NCBI GenBank assembly: GCA_013141015.1
Contig: JABFRT010000045.1
Location: 1 to 55,764 of the forward strand
Length of the DNA: 55,764 bases
Reading direction: 5' to 3'
Source of the DNA: Hyphomicrobium sp.
GTDB lineage: Bacteria > Pseudomonadota > Alphaproteobacteria > Rhizobiales > Hyphomicrobiaceae
Of this stretch, positions 8,394-15,538 are shown in pieces. Below the pieces are notes generated by a model. That model had not been told where the DNA came from and did no database searches. It worked only from the letters and a program-made list of their open reading frames with translations. Positions within the stretch are counted from its first letter, which is position 1, and each line of letters begins with the position of its first letter. The translations under genes were made by a program, and so were the position numbers.

Positions 8394-9316
8394 GGGGTCT
8401 CCTTGATGACGCCGAGCAGCATAAGCTCGGTGGTGAAGTGTGAGAACGCTTCCTCTGGGTTCCAGTTCCTGATCTTGACGCCGAGTGGCGCGTAGCCCTC
8501 CTCGTCGACGCCCCACACGATCGGAGGGTCGCCAGGTGCGAGAAGCACGCGGCGCTCGTCGAGCAGGATCCTCTGATCGGCCTCTACGACCACCACCGAC
8601 TTGGTGTCGTACCTGAAGCCAATGAGTTCCTTGATCGCCGCGTCGATCCTGTCCTTAAGGGCCTCGAAGTCCGCACGGGCATGGGGGTTGCCCATGAACA
8701 GGACATCCTGCACAGACTTCGTGATGTCTCCGGTGTACGCCTCGTGGGCGTCGTGCATCATCATCGCGATGCGGGTGGTCTCGTCGTAGCCCTCGTCCTT
8801 GGCCCACCACGACATCAGCACCGAGTGCTCAGCCACGGAGTAGAACCGAGACACACACCCGTTGTACCTGCACTGGTTGCTCATCGAGAGCGCGATTTCC
8901 CCCAGGTTCATGTCCTTGGGGCTTGGGTTAAGCAGGTCGAGCCTCTTGCCGAGGCTGGTGTGGTGGAAGAACTTCTTGATGAATGGGTCCAACAAGTGCC
9001 TCTCGTAGTCGTTGAGCTTGTGTCGGGTGATGTCGGCCAGCGCCCGCTTGGGCTTAACGACGCGGGCGACGAACTCGCGCGGCGAGATACACATGGCTCC
9101 GTGCTTGCGGGCCCTGTCGAGCGCCGCGTCGAACAGATCGTAGTGCTCGGTTGGCGTTCCGGAGTTCTGGCGCCATTTGGCCTTGAGACCGATCTTGGCT
9201 GCGAACTCGTCCAGTTCGCGAGTACCGCCCTCGCCGACAAGGTCGGACCCCATGTGGGCGGATAGCCTCGTCAGGCCCATGAATCTAACGGGCCGCGGCG
9301 TGTCGTAGTAGATCAC
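8390..9316 (-). CDS. DUF4031-HD phosphohydrolase fusion
   Basis: A 308-residue two-domain protein. Residues about 1-90 match the DUF4031 pattern (MIYYDTPRP, LTRLSAHMGSDL, ELDEFAAKIGLKAKW, EHYDLFDAALDRARKHGA). Residues about 145-260 are an HD domain of the YfbR/5'-nucleotidase type: RFYSVAEHSVLMSWW with its His, then MMMHDAHEAYTGDI as the HD pair. HD proteins of this kind hydrolyse deoxynucleotide phosphates, so a role in dNTP pools beside ThyX is plausible. The GTG start overlaps the upstream stop. Confidence 0.78.
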   Translation of the reverse strand: MIYYDTPRPVRFMGLTRLSAHMGSDLVGEGGTRELDEFAAKIGLKAKWRQNSGTPTEHYDLFDAALDRARKHGAMCISPREFVARVVKPKRALADITRHKLNDYERHLLDPFIKKFFHHTSLGKRLDLLNPSPKDMNLGEIALSMSNQCRYNGCVSRFYSVAEHSVLMSWWAKDEGYDETTRIAMMMHDAHEAYTGDITKSVQDVLFMGNPHARADFEALKDRIDAAIKELIGFRYDTKSVVVVEADQRILLDERRVLLAPGDPPIVWGVDEEGYAPLGVKIRNWNPEEAFSHFTTELMLLGVIKETP

Positions 9317-9564
9317 TCGGCCACCTCACTGGCTGTGATCTTGATCTCGTACTTGACGCCAGGCGCCAGGACCGACTCGCCCGACACGACCCTGTGCTCA
9401 TGAACGATCACGTGCGTTAGTACGAAGTCGACCATGTAGTGCTTGTTGGCCCACTTCACAGCCGCGTCGGACGCAGACTCGGCGCTGATGAAGTGGCGAA
9501 CATCCACGATGTTGGGGTTGATGGCCGCGAGAGAGTCGGTGGTGTACACGAGGTACCGGTTCAT
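9313..9564 (-). CDS. Hypothetical small protein
   Basis: An 83-residue protein beginning MNRYLVYTTDSLAAINPN. The pattern of short strands and a helix (ISAESASDAAVKWANKHY) resembles small phage proteins of unknown role. It overlaps the HD-fusion gene start by four bases. No function assigned. Confidence 0.6.
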   Translation of the reverse strand: MNRYLVYTTDSLAAINPNIVDVRHFISAESASDAAVKWANKHYMVDFVLTHVIVHEHRVVSGESVLAPGVKYEIKITASEVAE

Positions 9565-9632
9565 GGTTTGCCTCTGATGACTTCAGCCACGTACGGCATC
9601 ATGAAGTTGAACGACGCCAGCACCATCGCCAT
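9561..9632 (-). CDS. Possible 23-residue hydrophobic micropeptide
   Basis: A very short frame beginning MAMVLASFNFMMPYVAEV fills the 125-base gap between two genes. GGGAG lies about ten bases upstream and its stop overlaps the next start as ATGA, the style of the operon. It is hydrophobic. It may equally be non-coding, as the length alone gives no statistical support. Confidence 0.25.
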   Translation of the reverse strand: MAMVLASFNFMMPYVAEVIRGKP

Positions 9633-9689
9633 CAAGACGATCTCCCGTGTCGGGTGGTCATCGCTGGCCTCCTACCAGGTTGTTGATGA

Positions 9690-9884
9690 TCAGCAGAAAG
9701 AGGGCCCTGGCGAGTTCGTCGGGGGCGGGTTCTGCAGGTGCACGCCGTCGGCGAGCAGCTGGGGGTCCGGGGGCAGCAGAAGCTGACGGGCCGGGGTCCC
9801 CTCCCATGGCTCGGGAGGGTGCACCAACACCACCGACATCTCCTGCTTCCCGAAGTCGGCCCCCCAGTAGTACTCGCCGGTCAT
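9690..9884 (-). CDS. Hypothetical small protein
   Basis: A 64-residue protein beginning MTGEYYWGADFGKQEMSVVL. ATG 9884 overlaps the ThyX stop (ATGA), which is why I take this frame over the longer alternative reading at 9658-9924. The C-terminal half is proline-rich. Function unknown. Confidence 0.5.
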   Translation of the reverse strand: MTGEYYWGADFGKQEMSVVLVHPPEPWEGTPARQLLLPPDPQLLADGVHLQNPPPTNSPGPSFC

Positions 9885-10726
9885 CCCCGCCTCCCGAGGG
9901 CCTGGAGGAAGGCCTTCCACTCACGCTCGGTGAGCTGGCTGCGGGCGTCGACGGTGCCGGTGTACCCCGGGGCCGACTCCACCAGCGCGCGGAGGATCTC
10001 CATCTCCTGGCGGCTGAAGGTGTGGGCGCCGAGGCGGTAGTCCTCGAAGGCCTCCCACGCGACCGGCACCCACGCCTTCACGATCTCGGCGAGGTGGTTC
10101 GCGTACACGCGGATCTCGTACTGCGCGTGCCCGTCCATCCGCTGGGACAGGAAGCCCAGCACGTTGTGCAGGTCGCACTTCCAGTACCACTCGGTGTACT
10201 GGCTCACCGAGGTCACGCCGCGCGCCGTCTCGAGGGCCATGCCCTGGTCCAGCAGGTAGTGGTACTCCGACAAGGACTCGTGGTTGGCTGCGCGGATCTT
10301 GTCCGCCAGCTCGACCGCCATGTCGTTCTCGAACGCGTCTCCGCGGCCCTGCCGGTTGCTGTCCGACTGGTAGCAGATCTGCTCGGGCTCGGGGACGTAG
10401 AACTCGTTCAAGATCTCCCGGTAGCGCCCGCTATACTCGTTCACGTTCGCCGTGCGGTGGCGGATCCACTGCCGAGCCACGAGGATCGGCAGCTTCACGT
10501 GGATCTTGATCTCGCACATCTCGAACGGGGTGGTGTGGCGGTGCCGCATCATGTACCGGATCAGGCCGCGGTTCTGCGCCTTCGAGTGCATGGCGGCCGT
10601 CGAACCGAAGGACACCCGCGCGGCGTCGACGATCGCATCGTCGTTGCCCATCGTGTCCACCAGCCGGATGAACCCGTGGTCGAGGACCTTGACGCCTGGG
10701 CTGTAGATCTCGTGCTGGAAGCTCAA
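9881..10726 (-). CDS. thyX: FAD-dependent thymidylate synthase ThyX
   Basis: A 281-residue flavin-dependent thymidylate synthase that methylates dUMP to dTMP using methylene-tetrahydrofolate and NADPH. The ThyX signature is present as RHRTANVNEYSGRY (usual form RHRTASVNEYSGRY; Ala-Asn replaces Ala-Ser). It is preceded by MMRHRHTTPFEMCEIKIH and followed by QYTEWYWKCDLHNVLGFLSQRM and AQYEIRVYA, all in family order. The start is TTG 10726 in a TTGA overlap with the pentapeptide gene stop. It supports phage DNA synthesis. Confidence 0.95.
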   Translation of the reverse strand: MSFQHEIYSPGVKVLDHGFIRLVDTMGNDDAIVDAARVSFGSTAAMHSKAQNRGLIRYMMRHRHTTPFEMCEIKIHVKLPILVARQWIRHRTANVNEYSGRYREILNEFYVPEPEQICYQSDSNRQGRGDAFENDMAVELADKIRAANHESLSEYHYLLDQGMALETARGVTSVSQYTEWYWKCDLHNVLGFLSQRMDGHAQYEIRVYANHLAEIVKAWVPVAWEAFEDYRLGAHTFSRQEMEILRALVESAPGYTGTVDARSQLTEREWKAFLQALGRRG

Positions 10727-11325
10727 CTCTCACCTCGGGTTGCTTGGTTGTTCACGATCTCCGCCACCGCCCGAGTGGCGGATTCCCACTTGCGAACGTC
10801 GCCTGGGTGGTGCCTCAACGCCGCGGAGTGGTGCGGCCACCCCTCGAGTGGGTGCTCCTCGCACCCGTAGCGCAGCCTCCAGCCGGAGGGAAGTTCCACG
10901 GCAACCCACTGATATCCGTGGTCGGTCCCCGCGAGGTGCCGCCCTACTGCCTCGCCCGTCACCCAGGTGGCGCCGGAGGTCTGCTCCGCGGAGGTCGGCA
11001 GCGCGGAGGTCTGCGCGGAGGTCGGCAGCGCGGAGGTCGGTGCCGGAGAGGTCTGCTCCGCGGAGGCCGGCGCCGGAGAGGTCTGCTCCGCGGAGGTCGG
11101 TGCCGGAGAGGTCGGTGCCGGAGAGGTAGGCGGTGCCGGGAGGTCGGCGCCGGAGAGGTAGGCGCTGCGGAGGTCGGCGCCGGAGAGGTCTGCTCCGCGG
11201 AGGTCTGCTCCGCGGAGGTCGGCAGCGCGGAGGTCGGCAGCGCGGAGGTCGGTGCCGGAGAGGTCTGGGCGAGACCCCGTCCCCCGCGCCGCGGCTACGA
11301 TGCTGCGTGCTTGGGTGGGTGTCAT
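10723..11325 (-). CDS. Pentapeptide-repeat protein, probably frameshifted
   Basis: The N-terminal region has tandem A(D/N)LxG units (DLSGTDLRAADLRAADLRGADL), which form a right-handed beta-helix in this family. After about residue 55 the same 15-base units continue but in a different frame, reading as PAPTSPAPTSAEQTS. The C-terminal 80 residues (from TWVTGEAVGRHLAG through GYQWVAVELPSGWRLRYGCEEHPLEGW) are a normal domain. Two indels, near 11130-11145 and near 10980, would restore pentapeptides throughout. ATG 11325 overlaps the upstream stop. Target unknown; some pentapeptide proteins mimic DNA. Confidence 0.7.
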   Translation of the reverse strand: MTPTQARSIVAAARGTGSRPDLSGTDLRAADLRAADLRGADLRGADLSGADLRSAYLSGADLPAPPTSPAPTSPAPTSAEQTSPAPASAEQTSPAPTSALPTSAQTSALPTSAEQTSGATWVTGEAVGRHLAGTDHGYQWVAVELPSGWRLRYGCEEHPLEGWPHHSAALRHHPGDVRKWESATRAVAEIVNNQATRGES

Positions 11326-11627
11326 TCTGGCTTCTGCCCGTCCGCCGCCATGGCGTCGAGCCGGATCTCGGCCGCGCGGATCATCCAGGTCGAGAACGAC
11401 TCGCCGAGCGAGTCCATGCTGATGTGGATGGCCTCGGCGAGGGCGGGGGGCATGCGCAGCGAGAACGGCTGGCTCCGGATGTTGGGGTGCAGGATGTGCC
11501 TGTGGAAGGCGCGGGCGGTGGACTTGGTGATGCCGTGCTTCGCCGCCAACTCCGGGACAGACATCCCGGCCTCGACGTCCTTGAGGATCTGCGACCACGC
11601 GGCGTGGGTTTCGAGTTCCTTGCTCAT
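11322..11627 (-). CDS. HTH plus ribbon-helix-helix-like regulator
   Basis: A 101-residue protein. Residues about 10-45 (WSQILKDVEAGMSVPELAAKHGITKSTARAFHRH) form a helix-turn-helix of the resolvase/transposase-like type. Residues about 55-95 (FSLRMPPALAEAIHISMDSLGESFSTWMIRAA) have the strand-helix-helix pattern of Arc-like DNA-binding proteins. AGGAG lies before the start. Likely a DNA-binding regulator. Confidence 0.65.
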   Translation of the reverse strand: MSKELETHAAWSQILKDVEAGMSVPELAAKHGITKSTARAFHRHILHPNIRSQPFSLRMPPALAEAIHISMDSLGESFSTWMIRAAEIRLDAMAADGQKPE

Positions 11628-11638
11628 CTTTTCTCCTG

Positions 11639-11782
11639 TTACTTGAGGTCTTCGAGCGCCGACTGGATGAGTTCCAGGTCGGCCTCGAGCCTTGTCTTCG
11701 CGGCCCGGGCCTCGGCCTGGGTCGCGTGCTCGAGCAGCTGCTTGAGCATCCGCTCGTACCCGTCCAGAAGCACGTCTCTCAA
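11639..11782 (-). CDS. Small coiled-coil protein
   Basis: A 47-residue protein, mostly one amphipathic helix (MLKQLLEHATQAEARAAKTRL and onward) likely to form a coiled coil. TTG 11782 overlaps the upstream stop (TTGA). Function unknown. Confidence 0.5.
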   Translation of the reverse strand: MRDVLLDGYERMLKQLLEHATQAEARAAKTRLEADLELIQSALEDLK

Positions 11783-12132
11783 CTCCGCGCCCCCTTTCCG
11801 AAGTCGTGGTAGACGGCCGTTACGCCGGGGATTGTGGTCCTGGCCTCCCACCGATGGCAGTTGATGCCGTCCAGCTTCTCGACCTTGCACTCGCCGCCAG
11901 ACGCGGCGACGAACGACTGGATGTCGTTCAAAACCACATCGCCTGACTGGAGGTAGATGGCGCTGATGTTCAACTCCAACTCCCGCGCCCAGTCCAGGAC
12001 GGACTGGAACAGGTCGACGCTCTTGGTGTCGCGCCGGGGCCCCGGGTCGTCCTCGCGGTTGGCGTACTCGGCGGCCACCTCGTCGAGCCAGGTGTCGTAC
12101 GGGTCCACCCACTGTTCGTTGTCTGCGGTCAC
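11779..12132 (-). CDS. Hypothetical protein
   Basis: A 117-residue acidic protein of unknown family. The GTG start follows an AGGAGG site and lies only 20 bases from the tRNA 3' end, so the tRNA and this gene share a transcript. Motifs seen are DPYDTWLDEVAAEYANRED near the start and CHRWEARTTIPGV near the end. No function assigned. Confidence 0.6.
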   Translation of the reverse strand: MTADNEQWVDPYDTWLDEVAAEYANREDDPGPRRDTKSVDLFQSVLDWARELELNISAIYLQSGDVVLNDIQSFVAASGGECKVEKLDGINCHRWEARTTIPGVTAVYHDFGKGARS

Positions 12133-12151
12133 GCTGCCTCCTGCTTGTTGA

Positions 12152-12224
12152 TGCGCGGAGCCGGAATCGAACCGGCGACCAACGGCTTAGGAAGCCGCTG
12201 CTCTATCCACTGAGCTACCCGCGC
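12152..12224 (-). tRNA. tRNA-Arg (anticodon CCU)
   Basis: The minus strand folds as a cloverleaf: 7-bp acceptor GCGCGGG with TCCGCGC (one G-U), D stem GCTC/GAGC, anticodon stem GCGGC/GCCGT with loop TTCCTAA (anticodon CCU), a 5-base variable loop, T stem GCCGG/CCGGC with TTCGATT, and discriminator A. CCA is not encoded. It would decode AGG, a codon seen often in the structural genes although rare in most GC-rich bacteria, which suggests codon-usage compensation. Its first ten bases overlap the methyltransferase 3' end. Confidence 0.95.
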
Positions 12225-13601
12225 TCTGTCGTCCCACCGTGTAGTATCCACTCGTGTAGTAGAGCGCAAGCAACGTAAGCAACTTGCGGGACTACCGTGT
12301 TCCCAAGCGCCTTTACGCGCTGCGGCCGCCCGGATCCCCTGGGCGGGGAGACGATCATCCGCGCGGGCTCGTAGTGGTGGGGGTAGGCGAACCGGGGGCG
12401 GGCCAGTCCACCCGATCGGCAATCCCATGAACAACTCCAGCCACTCCGGGTTCGGCACCAGGCCGCTCCGCATCCGCGTTCGGCGCCCCGACAACCCCAA
12501 CGTCTCCCGAAGTGCGTCGGTGAGCGACGTCCCAGCGTGGGCCCCCGAGCCAGGCAGGCGCCGGGACCCCGCCGAGTTCGCGTCCCCCGCCACCAGCGTG
12601 GGCCACAACGAGTACTCGCTCTCGCTTGTGGGGGGCTCCGACGTCGGAGGCGTGGATGCGGGTGGCAGCCACCTCGTAACCGAGGTCGGTGAGCCCGGAC
12701 CCGCCGAGTTCGCGTCCCCGCCACCAGCGTGGGCCACAACGAGTACTCGCTCTCGCTTGTGGGGGCTCCGACGTCGGAGGCGTGGATGCGGGTGGCAGCC
12801 ACCTCGTAACCGAGGTCGGTGAGCCCGGACCCGCCGAGTTCGCGTCCCCCGCCACCAGCGTGGGCCACAACGAGTACTCGCTCTCGCTTGTGGGGGGCTC
12901 CGACGTCGGAGGCGTGGATGCGGGTGGCAGCCACCTCGTAACCGAGGTCGGTGAGCCCGGACCCGCCGAGTTCGGCGTCCCCCGCCACCAGCGTGGGCCA
13001 CAACGAGTACTCGCTCGCTTGTGGGGGCTCCGACGTCGGAGGCGTGGATGCGGGTGGCAGCCACCTCGTAACCGAGGTCGGTGAGCCCGGACCCGCCGAG
13101 TTCGCGTCCCCCGCCACCAGCGTGGGCCACAACGAGTACTCGCTCTCGCTTGTGGGGGGCTCCGACGTCGGAGGCGTGGATGCGGGTGGCAGCCACCTCG
13201 TAACCGAGGTCGGTGAGCCCGGAGACAACAACGTCCAGGCCCCGCCGTACGAGTCGAGAAACGTTCTCAATCACCACCCCCTGAGGCCGGACGGCCTTGA
13301 TCACGCGGAGAGCCTCGAACCACAGGCCCGAGCGGGGCCCCTGGAGCCCGAGCCCGGCCGGGTTGGCCTGGATCAGGTCCTGGCACGGGAACCCGGCCAG
13401 GATGACGTCGACCGGCGCGAAGGCGCGGGGGTCGAAGGTGCGGATGTCTCCGTGCTTGGGCACGGCCGGCCAGTGGCGCTCGAGCACCCGCGTGCAGAAC
13501 GGGTCGAGCTCCACCTGCCACGCGGGCGACCACCCGCAACGCTCGGCCGCCAGGTCGAAGGACCCGATGCCGGCGAACAGGGACCCGAAGGTGATGGGCA
13601 T
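12215..13601 (-). CDS. C5-cytosine DNA methyltransferase with tandem repeat expansion and frameshifts
   Basis: A Dcm-type enzyme that methylates cytosine C5. It starts MPITFGSLFAGIGSFDLAAE (motif I), then DVILAGFPCQD with the catalytic PCQ (motif IV), VVIENVSRLV (motif VI) and ASDVGAPHKRERV (motif VIII); it ends with MGLPIGWTG, RVKALGNTVVPQVAYV (motif X) and a TAG stop inside the tRNA. Between 12581 and 13222 the motif VIII region is present in five tandem copies with small indels. A further frame change falls near 12390-12400. The ATG overlaps the upstream TGA. It probably protects phage DNA from host restriction; whether this allele is active cannot be judged. Confidence 0.85.
12581..13222. 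repeat. 132-bp tandem repeat array in methyltransferase gene (5 copies)
   Basis: Copies start at about 12581, 12713, 12843, 12976 and 13105; the last ends near 13222 where unique sequence resumes. The nominal unit is 132 bases, 44 codons, so each added copy keeps frame. Copies differ by single-base gains or losses, mostly in C or G runs, which look like read errors. The unit encodes GLTDLGYEVAATRIHASDV and the following motif VIII residues. Confidence 0.92.
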
Positions 13602-13861
13602 CACGCCTCCTTCTCGATGACGAGGATCAACCCGTCGCCATCGAAGTGCTTGGTGTCTCGGAGGGGCTTGCGCTCCGGGTGCCGGCGCCAGTGCCCCACC
13701 AGGCCTCGGGCCAGCTTGAGCTTGGCGACGTCCTCGGATTCGAGGGGCGTCCACCAGTCGCCAGGCGCGATGGGGTCGTCGAGGTACTGCCTCGCGCGGG
13801 CGATCACCTGGTCGACCGACTCGCCAGGCACCTTTCGGATGTGGGTGCGGAGGCGCTTCAT
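13601..13861 (-). CDS. Hypothetical protein
   Basis: An 86-residue protein beginning MKRLRTHIRKVPGESVDQV. It has an Arg-rich N-terminus and a central WWTPLESEDVAKLKLARGL segment. ATG 13861 overlaps the stop of the tiny upstream gene (ATGA) and its own stop overlaps the methyltransferase start. Function unknown; possibly an accessory to the methyltransferase by position only. Confidence 0.6.
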   Translation of the reverse strand: MKRLRTHIRKVPGESVDQVIARARQYLDDPIAPGDWWTPLESEDVAKLKLARGLVGHWRRHPERKPLRDTKHFDGDGLILVIEKEA

Positions 13862-14013
13862 TCCGACCACTGGGCCTGGCACTCCGCGCGAGCGCGGCGA
13901 TCTGCGTCCTCGCGGGCGCGAAGCTTCCCGATGCGGTCGTGCTCCCGGAGGAGCCCGGAGACGCCCCGGGTGTTGCGGCGCTCGGGGTCGGCTCGCTTGA
14001 GGTTCTTGGTCAC
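13858..14013 (-). CDS. Small basic protein
   Basis: A 51-residue protein beginning MTKNLKRADPERRNTRGVSG with about one third Arg and Lys. The GTG start follows a strong GGAGG site at about eight bases and the stop overlaps the next start (ATGA). The composition suggests nucleic-acid binding, but there is no recognisable family. Confidence 0.55.
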   Translation of the reverse strand: MTKNLKRADPERRNTRGVSGLLREHDRIGKLRAREDADRRARAECQAQWSE

Positions 14014-14063
14014 TTGGCCTCCTCCCGAGTAGGGGTAACTTTGTGGAGTGGTTGTGTCGACTA

Positions 14064-14366
14064 CTAGAACGGGAACTGGATACCCGCCTCACGGAGGCGC
14101 TCGGTCGACGCATACCGGATCACGAACGGGTCGCGGGGGGACGGCACCACCTGCACGGCGTACAGGCCCCCCTGGTGGGGGGAAGAGGACCAGAACACCA
14201 TCACCGTGCTTTCGCGTTGGTGGAGACGTTCGGCCCACCGCGCGACGACTCGTTCGAGGTCGAGGTCGTCGGGCAAGCTGGCCATCGGCCGGCAGGTGCG
14301 GCGGCTGAAGCAGTCCTGGAGCGCGGCGGTGAGCCGCGCGAGGTGTACGAGGCTGGTGGGCTTCAC
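14064..14366 (-). CDS. Hypothetical protein
   Basis: A 100-residue protein beginning (V)KPTSLVHLARLTAALQDCF. The GTG start overlaps the stop of the upstream paralog-family gene (GTGA). Central VARWAERLHQRESTVMVFW and C-terminal YASTERLREAGIQFPF segments are seen. Unknown function. Confidence 0.6.
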   Translation of the reverse strand: MKPTSLVHLARLTAALQDCFSRRTCRPMASLPDDLDLERVVARWAERLHQRESTVMVFWSSSPHQGGLYAVQVVPSPRDPFVIRYASTERLREAGIQFPF

Positions 14367-14623
14367 GTCGCATCTCCGGCCGTGGCCAGCCACACGAGCG
14401 CCGCCTCGATAGCCTCGAGCGCGCGACCGTGGTACTTCTCGGCGGCGGCGGCGTACGCCTCCCGGTCGGGGTGGTAGGCGCCCAGCATGAGCGCCGCCTC
14501 GGCCGTGAGACCGCCCAGCCACTCGTCCAGGTCGTCCCGGACGTCAGCCAGGTCGAAATCGAACACCACGTCATCAGCGCTGCGGTCGCCGAAGGTGATC
14601 GACCAGAAGGTGTCGTAGTCCAT
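14363..14623 (-). CDS. Hypothetical acidic protein, paralog of 14705-14995
   Basis: An 86-residue acidic protein beginning MDYDTFWSITFGDRSADDVV. ATG 14623 has GGAGG seven bases upstream, which decides it over a longer in-frame GTG. Its first 32 residues match the neighbour at 14705-14995, and 88 bases are identical in both, so one arose by recent duplication. The C-terminal half is helical (AYAAAAEKYHGRALEAIEAAL). Function unknown. Confidence 0.65.
   Translation of the reverse strand: MDYDTFWSITFGDRSADDVVFDFDLADVRDDLDEWLGGLTAEAALMLGAYHPDREAYAAAAEKYHGRALEAIEAALVWLATAGDAT
14531..14618. repeat. 88-bp direct repeat, copy 1
   Basis: These 88 bases are identical to 14903-14990. They cover the shared N-terminal coding region of two adjacent paralogs. 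The perfect match in two genes that otherwise diverge suggests a very recent duplication or gene conversion. Confidence 0.93.
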
Positions 14624-14659
14624 CTCGTCCTCCACGCCCACCGTGCGGGATGCACGGGC

Positions 14660-14700
14660 CACCGACTCGACGGTGGGGCCCCGAAGGGCTGCACGACTGG
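14660..14700 (-). terminator. Possible UUCG hairpin after the 14705 gene
   Basis: In the 80-base gap between the two paralogs, about 20 bases past the stop of the upstream gene, the minus strand has GCCC-TTCG-GGGC, a stable tetraloop hairpin. There is no U tract, so it may be only a weak terminator or processing stem. No convincing promoter is seen in the same gap. Confidence 0.3.
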
Positions 14701-14704
14701 AGTG

Positions 14705-14995
14705 TTAGAGGTCATGCTCGAGGTACGGAGCCGACAGGACCTCCGCGAGGTCTGCGAGGACGCGGGCGTGGTAGTCCAGCGCAGCGTCTTCGTACTCGGC
14801 CCGGGCGGCGCGGTCGCGGAGGAACTGGATCGCGGCCTCGGTGGTGGCGCGGCCCAGCCACTCGTCCAGCCCGTCCAGCACGACGACTCCCTCGGAGTCG
14901 ACGTCGTCCCGGACGTCAGCCAGGTCGAAATCGAACACCACGTCATCAGCGCTGCGGTCGCCGAAGGTGATCGACCAGAAGGTGTCGTAGGTCAC
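14705..14995 (-). CDS. Hypothetical acidic protein, paralog of 14363-14623
   Basis: A 96-residue protein. After the (V)TYDTFWSITFGDRSADDVV start it carries an 11-residue insert (DSEGVVVLDG region) absent from its paralog, then DEWLGRATTEAAIQFL and a helical C-terminus (YEDAALDYHARVLADLAEVL). The GTG start overlaps the upstream stop (GTGA). The acidic, helical nature would fit a DNA mimic or a small binding protein, but nothing proves this. Confidence 0.65.
   Translation of the reverse strand: MTYDTFWSITFGDRSADDVVFDFDLADVRDDVDSEGVVVLDGLDEWLGRATTEAAIQFLRDRAARAEYEDAALDYHARVLADLAEVLSAPYLEHDL
14903..14990. repeat. 88-bp direct repeat, copy 2
   Basis: Identical to 14531-14618; see that entry. The repeat lies in the same relative place in each paralog. 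Confidence 0.93.
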
Positions 14996-15231
14996 GTGGC
15001 ACCGACCCTGACTCGGGCCTCGGCCGCGCCACCGGGGCAGGCCCGGACGAGGTCCGCCCACGCTGCGGCGGTAGCCTCCCGCAGCACCGCAAACTCTCGG
15101 CCGTCCAGGATGGCGGCGGCGAGGCCGACGTCGATGCGCGCGCCTGCGCATGCGCCGTCCCACGCTGCCGCCTCATCCGAAGCGGCCTCGCGATAGACGC
15201 GTACCAAGCGGCTGATCTCTGCACCTGACAT
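14992..15231 (-). CDS. Hypothetical protein
   Basis: A 79-residue Ala-rich helical protein beginning MSGAEISRLVRVYREAASD. ATG 15231 is favoured by AGGAG upstream; an in-frame start at 15288 would overlap the preceding gene by 17 bases. Unknown function. Confidence 0.55.
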   Translation of the reverse strand: MSGAEISRLVRVYREAASDEAAAWDGACAGARIDVGLAAAILDGREFAVLREATAAAWADLVRACPGGAAEARVRVGAT

Positions 15232-15271
15232 GGGGGGCTCCTGTGCGGCTCGCGCCGCGGTTGGGAATGGG

Positions 15272-15538
15272 CTAGCCGACCTCGACACCGACGTCGCCGA
15301 CGCGGACGATGTCGTGCACCTCGTGGGTGCCGGTGTACCCGACGAGGTAGAGCCACTCGTCGCCTGCGTCGTCGGTGACTCGGTGGACCGTGAGGTCCGG
15401 CCAGGTGACCACCGGCTCGGGGAGGTCCTCCAGCTCGAGGTTAAGGCTGTACCCCCGAGCGACGAGGGTGTGGTACGCGTGGTACACCGCCCGCTCCTGG
15501 CGGAGGAGCTCGCGGGTGGTGATGTGGTTGCGGTTCAT
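15272..15538 (-). CDS. Hypothetical protein
   Basis: An 88-residue protein beginning MNRNHITTRELLRQERAVYH. The C-terminal half is a run of beta strands (PDLTVHRVTDDAGDEWLYLV, then THEVHDIVRVGDVGVEVG). ATG 15538 overlaps the upstream stop (ATGA). Unknown function. Confidence 0.6.
   Translation of the reverse strand: MNRNHITTRELLRQERAVYHAYHTLVARGYSLNLELEDLPEPVVTWPDLTVHRVTDDAGDEWLYLVGYTGTHEVHDIVRVGDVGVEVG

Noticed and set aside
9658-9924. 88-residue frame opposite to the 64-residue gene
   Set aside because: It lacks the ATGA coupling with ThyX and its composition is Pro/Arg/Gly-rich as expected for a shifted frame.
11133-11864. Rightward Gly/Arg-rich proteins over the pentapeptide region
   Set aside because: They are antisense shadows of the 15-base repeats and lack ribosome-binding sites or family signals.
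12581-13222. CRISPR-like repeat array
   Set aside because: Units are contiguous, 132 bases long and coding, with no spacers; this is a tandem duplication inside a gene.
12129-13754. A single long protein running from the methyltransferase through the tRNA
   Set aside because: The frame loses methyltransferase motifs near 12390 and continues through a clear tRNA; the true end is the TAG at 12215.
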